A DNA stretch of 64,000 nucleotides from assembly GCA_947470895.1 (NCBI GenBank), contig CANIVF010000007.1, positions 1 through 64,000 of the forward strand, in the 5' to 3' direction. Numbering within the stretch: the first letter of the stretch is position 1; every line of letters begins with the position of its first letter. The position numbers and the translations under genes were made by a program. The notes beneath the pieces are model-generated. The model did no database searches. It saw nothing but the letters and a program-made list of their open reading frames with translations, and was not told the DNA's origin. Origin of the DNA: Bacteroidota bacterium. GTDB taxonomy: Bacteria; Bacteroidota; Bacteroidia; Cytophagales; Cyclobacteriaceae. Positions 55,185 to 62,211 of the stretch are shown one piece after another.

Positions 55185-56360
55185 CTACTTTAGACTTTTT
55201 ATGATTCTGTTGATGTTAATACCTTTTTTCAATTCATTGATTTCGTTGGGAGTAAAATAAGTCAACTCATTTCGCTCGAGAATCTTGCTGGAAGATTCGG
55301 TCATATTTCCTGTGGCGTCTTTAATTTTATTTAAATCGAGTGCAAGATGCATGGCCAAAAATGGATATGCAGCAAATCGTTTACTTTCTCCATAGTCATG
55401 TTTTTCGTAAGTGAGATGCACATTCTCAACTAACGATGCTTGGTCATATAATTCATAAACGTGTTTTGCAAAAGGATATTCAACGGTTTCGGTATTCTTT
55501 GTCCAATCATCGCCATCAGAAATTAATAGCATGGGCCTTGGCGCAGCAACACATGCAATTTCAATATTGGAGAACACAGTGTTTCCCATCCTATGAACAG
55601 GCATTCCACTTTCGCAGGTGCAACCTCCAAAGAAATGCGATGAAACCATTACCACAGGAAGGGATACTTTAATTCTGTCATCCAAAGCAGTGAGCATGAA
55701 CGATTGCGTTCCACCACCGGATTCTCCAGTTACACCAATTCGGTTGGGATCGGCTTCTTTTAATGTTAAGAGAAAGTCGATGACACGCATGCTATTCCAT
55801 GTTTGTATTTGCAATGCCTTTTCAATTTTATGTTGCAACTGCACGCTTTCTCCATAGCCAATCATATCGAAAGAGAAAACTAAAGCACCCATTTTGGCAA
55901 TTGCAGCGCAGCGTAATTGCATAATTTTTGAAAACCGTCCACCACTTTCGGTATCACTGTAATGACCGTGTGTGCATAGAATTACGGCCAGCGATTTGTT
56001 TTTAAATTTTCCGGTTGGTTTGTAGAGATTGCCAGTAACGAAAAAGCCAGGCGTACTTTCAAAGATTACGGCTTCTACTGAATATCCATCCAATATTTTT
56101 TTATTTCTGAACTTAGGATTCAATGGTGTTCTTTTTGGTAGTGTCTCCAGTTCCATGCCCTTTCTGAGGTTTTGCTTTATGCTATCCCCATGTTGTGTCC
56201 AGTCGGATAACAAGCTCAAACGCGATTGCACCACAGCTAGTTTTTGTGCTCCCTCTTGTTCAGTGTAATAGGCGCCCTGACAGAGATTACTCGTTTGGGC
56301 ACTCAACATGGTGCAGATGAATAAAGGAAAAATGGCAAGCCTTATCAGGTTAAAATTCAT
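55185..56360 (-). CDS. Secreted alpha/beta hydrolase, acetyl-xylan esterase-like
   Basis: The 391-residue protein has a signal peptide (IFPLFICTMLSAQ) and an alpha/beta-hydrolase fold. Its nucleophile elbow is GESGG in IGVTGESGGGTQ; an oxyanion region precedes it (ILCTHGHYSD), and the likely acid and His are in ISDGDDWTKN and YEKHDYGESK. Similar proteins are annotated as acetyl-xylan or glucuronoyl-type esterases. It follows the Nramp-like gene by 27 bp, so the two probably form one unit. Confidence 0.82.
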   Translation of the reverse strand: MNFNLIRLAIFPLFICTMLSAQTSNLCQGAYYTEQEGAQKLAVVQSRLSLLSDWTQHGDSIKQNLRKGMELETLPKRTPLNPKFRNKKILDGYSVEAVIFESTPGFFVTGNLYKPTGKFKNKSLAVILCTHGHYSDTESGGRFSKIMQLRCAAIAKMGALVFSFDMIGYGESVQLQHKIEKALQIQTWNSMRVIDFLLTLKEADPNRIGVTGESGGGTQSFMLTALDDRIKVSLPVVMVSSHFFGGCTCESGMPVHRMGNTVFSNIEIACVAAPRPMLLISDGDDWTKNTETVEYPFAKHVYELYDQASLVENVHLTYEKHDYGESKRFAAYPFLAMHLALDLNKIKDATGNMTESSSKILERNELTYFTPNEINELKKGININRIIKSLK

Positions 56361-56387
56361 GTCAAGATTTTATTTTGATTAATTCTT

Positions 56388-57764
56388 TTATCCGAAGGTC
56401 TGCGCAAGACTATAGATGGCCACCCATGCAATAGATGCCACACTGATCCAGAAAATAATATTATAGAATCTGCCGGAAGGTAATTTTTGTATAAGGCTAT
56501 ATTTAAACTGCCAGGCGGCAAAAACAACCAGCATCAACATGAACGATCCAATAATTCCTCCTGACAATACCATGAGTACGGGCAGCTCTATGTAACAATA
56601 GATGCATGCCCAGATAAAGGGAATAACGAATGCTAAAATCGTTACTAGCTTCTTTCTCTTTTTCAAATCCGAAAAATCAAACCATCCGAGTTGTCCGAAC
56701 AAATCTGGAAATACACGGGTCCAGTAAGCAAGTGTTGCAAACACACTGGAAAATAGAACAAAGAATGCGCCCACCAGGTACATCGTCTTTGCACCGACAC
56801 CAAGCGATTGGGTGTAGATCAAAGCCAATGTTTCAATCACCCCGTTACCATTCGGAATGATTTCATTGCCATGTAAAATGGCGGCACCCAATAGGTAGAA
56901 AACAATGGTAATCAACGTGTAGAGAATCATAGCGACTACTGCATCTAAATACATCACATTGATCCAACCGTTTGCACGCTCCTTCCAGGCAGGAGATCCA
57001 TCGGGCACACCGGCATAGCTCGCGTACCCTTTTTCGAGACACCAGTAATTGTAGGCGATGATTTCATCACTGGCTACTCCCGTGATTCCAAAAGCGCCCA
57101 TGGCCACAGCAATTTCTTCACCGGTAAGGCGAAAGCGAAAACCGTTGATTATTTCACTGAATGAAAATGCAAATTCGGTGAATTGCACAGATACCAATGA
57201 TGAAACCGTAAAGAGCGTGAACATCATAATCATGAAGAGCGATACTTTTTCGATAAATCCATAGCGGCCATCATAGATTAAGGCGGCACCCATAGCGGCC
57301 GTTACAAATGCCCAAACGTAAACAGATAAACCGGGAAACATTAAGTGTAGCACGACTGCGGTGCCACCAACAATTCCACCAATTTGAATTACCTTAAGAG
57401 ATTGCATCACTAGGAGCATCCATACAGCCCATGTTCCTTTTCCAAACTTTATTCCCGGAAGTTTATTGAATGCCTGCACTGAAGTTTCTCCGGTGAGAAT
57501 GGCATGTCTTCCAAACTCGAGTTGCACAGCCACTTTAGCAAGGCAACTGACGAGGATGATCCATATCGCAGCAAAACCTGCTTTAGCTCCAAGCACGGTG
57601 GTAGCAATTAATTCTCCGGATCCTACAATGGAAGCGGAAAGAATAAAGCCGGGGCCTAGAAATTTCAGCATCCCGCTGAGCGATGAAGGTGGTTGTTTAA
57701 TGGATGTATTGGTGATGAGGTATGGGTCGGTAAGGGTTTGCATAAGTTGAAAGCTACTCATCAT
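56388..57764 (-). CDS. Nramp-related membrane transporter lacking canonical metal motifs
   Basis: The 458-residue protein has about 11 membrane helices and the Nramp/LeuT-like arrangement: helix 1 near FLGPGFILSASIVGSGELIA and helix 6 near AMGAFGITGVASDEIIAYN. Canonical Nramp proteins have DPGN in helix 1 and MPH in helix 6; both are absent here, replaced by GPGF/SASIVGSGE and GVASDE. It is therefore homologous but probably not a manganese or iron carrier. It sits with a sugar-ester hydrolase, opposite the eda-dgoK genes. Confidence 0.85.
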   Translation of the reverse strand: MMSSFQLMQTLTDPYLITNTSIKQPPSSLSGMLKFLGPGFILSASIVGSGELIATTVLGAKAGFAAIWIILVSCLAKVAVQLEFGRHAILTGETSVQAFNKLPGIKFGKGTWAVWMLLVMQSLKVIQIGGIVGGTAVVLHLMFPGLSVYVWAFVTAAMGAALIYDGRYGFIEKVSLFMIMMFTLFTVSSLVSVQFTEFAFSFSEIINGFRFRLTGEEIAVAMGAFGITGVASDEIIAYNYWCLEKGYASYAGVPDGSPAWKERANGWINVMYLDAVVAMILYTLITIVFYLLGAAILHGNEIIPNGNGVIETLALIYTQSLGVGAKTMYLVGAFFVLFSSVFATLAYWTRVFPDLFGQLGWFDFSDLKKRKKLVTILAFVIPFIWACIYCYIELPVLMVLSGGIIGSFMLMLVVFAAWQFKYSLIQKLPSGRFYNIIFWISVASIAWVAIYSLAQTFG

Positions 57765-57912
57765 TTGATAAAACCGGAAATGACTTTTACTGAAACTTAA
57801 AAGTCCGTGTTGAGTGGCGCCTAAGCAGGATGATACCCGATATTCGCGTTACTTGTTAAAAGTGGCCTATTCATTCAGGAAAAACTTATAAAGCATTTAA
57901 ATAAGAACTGTA

Positions 57913-58716
57913 TTATTTTAATGGGGGCTCGCAAGAAAGAGTAAAATTTGAAGTTCTTGCAATGTCGTTATTTTCTCTTTTAATAATCTCTTGAGTGGCA
58001 TAGTTCTCATTGTCATAAGTGTGATTATATGTTTGAGTACTAATTATATTTCCCTTTTCATCAAAACTATCAAGTTTGGTTATATTATTTGTAGAAAAGA
58101 ACGATCTTCCTATGTATGCCAAAAAGGTATAGTATTCTTTTGGGTAGGGCTGAATTTTGGTATCGAATTCAAAATTCTGAATATAAGTTGAAATCAGATT
58201 TCCACCGGAATAAGTCTTGTAAATTGATTTTTTGACATTTTGCCCAAGGTATTCAAAGTTCTCTGATTTGAAGAATTCCAGTTTCTGAGAGGCTGAGGAT
58301 AATCCGTAAGTATCACGTTTTATTACATGTCCTTGATTATCGTGTGTGAAAATCAATGAATCGAACGTTTTTTCGGAATTTTTTCTAGTAATGTATTCTA
58401 TGATGCTATTGGCATTATAAGTAATGTAAAACGTGAAGTTAACAACCGAATGTGCTTCAAGATCTACTTTGTTGAGTTTTTTATCCTGATAGTAAAGTGA
58501 AAAATTATACCAGGTAATATCGGTTGTTGTGTATTTAGAAACGAAGTTTTGATCGTTATAGTTGAAAGTTTCTTCTACAGGGCTAGCGTTTTGTTGGGTG
58601 TAGTTCACTTTAGCGAGATATTTTGTTTGACAAATGGCAACAGGAATTTCAGAATCGTCTGAGCAGCTTAAAAGCAGTGACAGTAAAACCAATAGGTAGA
58701 TGCTATTCTTATGCAT
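57913..58716 (-). CDS. Hypothetical lipoprotein with YD-like beta repeats
   Basis: From ATG 58716 the product has 267 residues with a lipoprotein signal (LLVLLSLLLSCSDDSE). The earlier start at 58737 adds residues before the signal and is not preferred. The body repeats motifs of alternating Tyr/Asn (FNYNDQNFVSKYTTTD, LYYQDKKLNKVDLEA), reminiscent of the YD/RHS-like lipoproteins common in Bacteroidota. No enzyme motif is seen. It stands alone. Confidence 0.7.
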   Translation of the reverse strand: MHKNSIYLLVLLSLLLSCSDDSEIPVAICQTKYLAKVNYTQQNASPVEETFNYNDQNFVSKYTTTDITWYNFSLYYQDKKLNKVDLEAHSVVNFTFYITYNANSIIEYITRKNSEKTFDSLIFTHDNQGHVIKRDTYGLSSASQKLEFFKSENFEYLGQNVKKSIYKTYSGGNLISTYIQNFEFDTKIQPYPKEYYTFLAYIGRSFFSTNNITKLDSFDEKGNIISTQTYNHTYDNENYATQEIIKRENNDIARTSNFTLSCEPPLK

Positions 58717-59053
58717 TGATAAATTGTTTATAGGCATGAAAGAAAGTGAAACAACTTAAGTTATACAAGTGAATTTTCTTAGTTTGTTGAGAAAATATCT
58801 AACGATTCTATCACCCGCTGACATCACTGTGCTTCTTACAAGCAATACGAATAGAACATAAACTCATTCAACAGTATTTTACACTTGAACCCGATGCGGG
58901 AAAAACTCCGTATTGCGATACGGGAAAAATACCCCCATACGATACTGGGAAAATCCCGTTGTCTCGCACTAGGAATTGTGTTTGCTTTACTGATGTCAAC
59001 ACGGAGTTGAACATCAACAGATCGCTAACCTCAAAAACCTAAATTTATTTATT
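58717..59053. other. Intergenic region with 24-bp repeat array
   Basis: This 337-bp gap between a lipoprotein and a LuxR-type gene contains no ORF. Its main content is the repeat array at 58893-58964 described separately. The last 80 bp are A+T-rich and probably include the regulator's promoter, which could not be assigned. Confidence 0.5.
58893..58964 (+). repeat. Three tandem 24-bp repeats, operator-like
   Basis: Units start at 58893, 58917 and 58941, each with the core GAT(A/G)C(G/T)GGGAAAA and then a C-run. Inverted symmetry is strong: CCGTAT-tgcg-ATACGG at 58908-58923, and GGGA-AAA-TCCC at 58947-58957. The array ends 89 bp before the HTH gene, so autoregulation is plausible. Confidence 0.75.
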
Positions 59054-59260
59054 ATGAATCTACGTAAGAACAAGAAAAACCTGCCTTCAACAATAAACCC
59101 TGATGCTATTTCTGAAATAGAATTTGCAGTGCTTGCATCTACATGTGAGGGGTTAAGTTGTTTAGAAATTGGCCAAGAAATCCGCAGAAGCCATCGCACG
59201 GTTGAAAAGTATAGGAATCACCTATATCAAAAACTTCATGTATGGAATAAAAAAAATTAA
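59054..59260 (+). CDS. LuxR/GerE-type HTH mini-regulator
   Basis: The 68-residue protein consists of a basic N terminus and a single LuxR-type helix-turn-helix: ISEIEFAVLASTCEGLSCLE, then IGQEIRRSHRTVEKYRNHLYQK, with the expected Glu, Gly and recognition-helix residues. It has no receiver or sensor domain, so it either acts alone or modulates a partner. It lies just downstream of the 24-bp repeat array, its likely target. Confidence 0.82.
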   Translation: MNLRKNKKNLPSTINPDAISEIEFAVLASTCEGLSCLEIGQEIRRSHRTVEKYRNHLYQKLHVWNKKN

Positions 59261-59337
59261 TTAAAGTCGCCTCTATACTATTCAAGTTATAGCGGAGGAA
59301 ATAATTCTATTAGTTGACCGGAATAGGTAAGGAAATG

Positions 59338-59699
59338 TTACTTATTCAATGCGGCCAATTGTCGACTTTGTTCTGCATAGTAGGGAACGTGGTCATATAT
59401 CCATTCTGTTTTTAAAGCATTGGGATTTATCCCAATGCTCTGAGGATCAGACATAAAATCACTGCCAGAGATTTAATGGGTGCCGTGTGCAACGTGATAT
59501 CCCTATTTTTGCAGGTATTGTGATGCGCTTGATTGGCGCTGGTATTGGTTAGTCTTTCCCATCACCTTTTTTGAAATGCCACCAAAGCCATCGCATCGAT
59601 TCGTCCGATGGTCGCCTGATAATGTTGTCCATTCAAACAATATTCCAGGGAATAGGCAGTGTCGCAAATTTTCCAATATTTTTCAAATGAATTAGGTAT
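59338..59699 (-). pseudogene. Possible remnant of an unrecognised gene
   Basis: The last stretch, ending in TAA at 59338, reads SDFMSDPQSIGINPNALKTE and then WIYDHVPYYAEQSRQLAAL, which looks like a helical protein C terminus. A second open stretch upstream (59562-59699) reads FEKYWKICDTAYSLEYCLNG and then QATIGRIDAMALVAF. Between them the frame is broken. I do not recognise the family, and chance open frames cannot be excluded. Confidence 0.4.
59416..59439. repeat. Perfect 10-bp hairpin
   Basis: AGCATTGGGA and TCCCAATGCT are perfect inverted copies around TTTA. The following bases on the minus strand (TTTAAAAAC) make only a weak terminator tail. Confidence 0.7.
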
Positions 59700-59813
59700 C
59701 TACTCGTTGAATATTTTCTTTGCGACTATGAAGGAGTTGTATATTTATGGAAAGATCTCCCTACAAACATACGACTCCTATGGGGTCAATGCCCATCTAT
59801 AAATACATTACTT

Positions 59814-60533
59814 ATGGAAACTTTAACGTGTGCGATTTCCGGCAAAGAGTGTTCCCCGGAACATGCCGTGCCTTTATCTGCTTTGCATCAAACTATTCAG
59901 CAGTATGTCTTTAGAAATTATCCGGGCACTACTACCGATAGCATTATCTCCGATGGGCAACTCATTAATTTGGAAAAGAATTACCTCAATGAAATCCTCA
60001 CGAACGAATTGGGAGAGCTGGATGTCCTGGAGAAGGAAGTGCTCAACAGTATTTCGCAGAGTAAAATACTCAGTGAAAAAATTGAAGACATCATGGACAA
60101 AGAGACTACTTTCGGAGATCGCCTTTCTGATAAGGTGGCCTCCTTTGGAGGTAGTTGGAAATTCATCATTGCGTTTTTCTCGTTCATGGCCTTTTGGATT
60201 GTGTTGAACGTAGTGCTTCTTCATGATAAAGTGTTCGATCCTTATCCGTTTATCCTGCTCAATTTGTTATTGTCTTGTTTGGCATCTATTCAGGCTCCTC
60301 TGATTATGATGAGCCAAAATAGGGTTGAGGCAAAAGATCGTACTCGTAGCGAACATGATTATAAAATCAATTTGAAGTCAGAGCTGGAGATACAGTTGCT
60401 AAACAAAAAAATTGATCACTTACTTATTCACCAGAATAAACACCTTCTGGAAATGCAGCGCATACAAGCGGAGATGATGGAAACGATCGCAAGGAGGTTT
60501 ACCGATAAAAAAAATTCTAATCCACCCACATAA
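59814..60533 (+). CDS. DUF1003 membrane protein
   Basis: The 239-residue protein carries DUF1003: two membrane helices (about residues 117-138 and 144-166) around LLHDKVFDPYPFILLNLLLS, followed by MMSQNRVEAKDRTRSEHDY, the family's most conserved block. The N-terminal half has a Cys pair (TCAISGKECS) and a coiled coil. It is an inner-membrane protein of unknown function. Its stop overlaps the next gene's ATG (TAATG). Confidence 0.9.
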   Translation: METLTCAISGKECSPEHAVPLSALHQTIQQYVFRNYPGTTTDSIISDGQLINLEKNYLNEILTNELGELDVLEKEVLNSISQSKILSEKIEDIMDKETTFGDRLSDKVASFGGSWKFIIAFFSFMAFWIVLNVVLLHDKVFDPYPFILLNLLLSCLASIQAPLIMMSQNRVEAKDRTRSEHDYKINLKSELEIQLLNKKIDHLLIHQNKHLLEMQRIQAEMMETIARRFTDKKNSNPPT

Positions 60534-60742
60534 TGGAAATAATAATGGAATCGGTAATCACTTGCCCTCATTGTGGTCATCAGAAAATGGAAATCATGCC
60601 GACTAATGCATGTCAGTATTTTTATGACTGCAAACAATGTAACGTGCTATTGAAACCTAAACCTGGTGACTGTTGTGTTTTTTGTTCTTATGGAACTGTG
60701 AAATGTCCACCCGTTCAACAATCGAGGAGTTGTTGTTCTTGA
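60533..60742 (+). CDS. Small Cys-rich zinc-ribbon-like protein (GDCCxFCSYG family)
   Basis: The 69-residue protein has CPHCGHQ near the N terminus, CKQCNVLLKPKPGDCCVFCS in the middle and KCPPVQ at the end. It belongs to the small family often found beside heavy-metal resistance genes. ATG 60533 overlaps the DUF1003 stop by one base; a second ATG at 60545 is equally good. Two extra Cys lie at the very end (RSCCS). Metal binding is likely; the role is unknown. Confidence 0.82.
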   Translation: MEIIMESVITCPHCGHQKMEIMPTNACQYFYDCKQCNVLLKPKPGDCCVFCSYGTVKCPPVQQSRSCCS

Positions 60743-60771
60743 TTCATTGAATCCCAGGATTAGTGAATACA

Positions 60772-62193
60772 CTAGCAAACGGTGACTACCTCCATATTCA
60801 ACAGTTGACCTAGCTTTTGAATTTTTGAACTGATATGTCCAACGCCAATGGCACAATGATGTGCAGGACCGTGACTGTTCCAATCGTTTACAAAGCGTTT
60901 TGCTCCGATAGAAAATTTGTAACGGCTATTGGTATTTCCAATTTCAAGAATAGGACCGGGTACTGATTCACCTTCAGCCACTAGAAACATCAATTTGTCT
61001 TTTTGTTCAACCAAGGATAGCAAGGTAACAGGGCCATTCTTTACGCTCATTTCAACGGAAACACCTTTGCCCACTTTGCCATGATACACACTTAAGGGTC
61101 GGACTTTTGTTTTTCCTTCGGCAATAGCAAGATGGCCAGGACCATCGTGCCCCATTAACACCACATCGTCTTTCAAATCCATTGCATAGTATTCGGTGAA
61201 CGAACCACCAGCACCAAAACTGTCCATGATCTTCATGGCTTGCGCATTCTTGATTTCATATTCACCAGCCACAGGAATTCCGCGGGCAGTCAACAAGGAA
61301 TTGCCAAGAATGATCGAACTTATTGCTTCTTCATTTTCAAAATTACCCGTGCCTTTGTAATAATAGGCCATCGAACCCAGCTTATATTTTTTCACCAGTC
61401 GATCAAGCGCAATGGAGGTGATGGCTGCCTTCTCAAGATCATCCACAGAACAATCAGATTGCACATCGAATATATGATGAAATAAGTTCAGCCGTTCTTT
61501 TAGTTCGTCTTGTTTCACCTGTTTCCTCAGTGCAGCTAGTTCTTCTACTTCCAGCAATTCAATGTGTCCACCAAAGTGTGCGTATTGTTTAGTGAGATCC
61601 GTATAAATATCAAGCATGCCGCTATAGTAATGTCCCATGCAACCCAGGCGGTTATAGAACATGGTGTTTGCCACTTTCGCAGCTTCTACCCATTCTGTAA
61701 TTTCTTTCCAGCAATCCGGATCATCATGAAGCATGCCAGTGATCTGATGAAATTTTATTCCGACACGTTTAAATACGTTAGCAATTTCAGGTACAGGGCA
61801 AGGAGAACAGTGGGCGAGCCATTCACCGGTCATTTTAGTGCGGTCTGCCAGCGCATTGAACGATGCATAATCGATGGCTGCTTCGGGAGATAAATTTAAA
61901 ATTATCACAGGCACTTTGGCTCGCTGCACCACGGGCAATACCGTAGACGAAAGTGCATAGGTAGTCACATACAAAAAGATAATGTCAACATCTTCTGTTT
62001 TAAATTTGCTACCAGCAAGAAATGCTTTGTCTATTGTATCGACCAACCCTGCATTGACAATATCCGGATGAATGGTGGAAAGATTATCTTCCACCACCTT
62101 TAAATAGCCTTCAAGTCGTTCTTTTAATCCTATAAACTGTGGCCAGTAAGTATCGAGGCCGATGGCGAATAAACCGATTTTTAAGGAATACAT
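60772..62193 (-). CDS. L-fucose/L-arabinose isomerase family protein
   Basis: The 473-residue protein matches the fucose/arabinose isomerase fold: opening IGLFAIGLDTYWPQFIGLKE, VTTYALSSTVLPVVQRAKVP, and a C-terminal metal-site region including GHDGPGHLAIAEG and GPAHHCAIGVGH. Candidate metal ligands are the conserved Glu in VAGEYEIKNA and the late His pair. It would interconvert an aldose and a ketose, but substrate is not clear. It lies 18 bp downstream of the AAA ATPase gene, which suggests one transcript. Confidence 0.85.
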   Translation of the reverse strand: MYSLKIGLFAIGLDTYWPQFIGLKERLEGYLKVVEDNLSTIHPDIVNAGLVDTIDKAFLAGSKFKTEDVDIIFLYVTTYALSSTVLPVVQRAKVPVIILNLSPEAAIDYASFNALADRTKMTGEWLAHCSPCPVPEIANVFKRVGIKFHQITGMLHDDPDCWKEITEWVEAAKVANTMFYNRLGCMGHYYSGMLDIYTDLTKQYAHFGGHIELLEVEELAALRKQVKQDELKERLNLFHHIFDVQSDCSVDDLEKAAITSIALDRLVKKYKLGSMAYYYKGTGNFENEEAISSIILGNSLLTARGIPVAGEYEIKNAQAMKIMDSFGAGGSFTEYYAMDLKDDVVLMGHDGPGHLAIAEGKTKVRPLSVYHGKVGKGVSVEMSVKNGPVTLLSLVEQKDKLMFLVAEGESVPGPILEIGNTNSRYKFSIGAKRFVNDWNSHGPAHHCAIGVGHISSKIQKLGQLLNMEVVTVC

Positions 62194-62211
62194 GAGCTTT
62201 GTTTTAACCAG

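Larger units (their letters stand above)
59261..59813. other. Gene-free gap holding a probable decayed gene
   Basis: No intact ORF of useful length occurs here. The minus strand holds two protein-like open stretches (59338-59472 and 59562-59699) described as a possible pseudogene, and a perfect 10-bp hairpin at 59416-59439. Confidence 0.5.
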
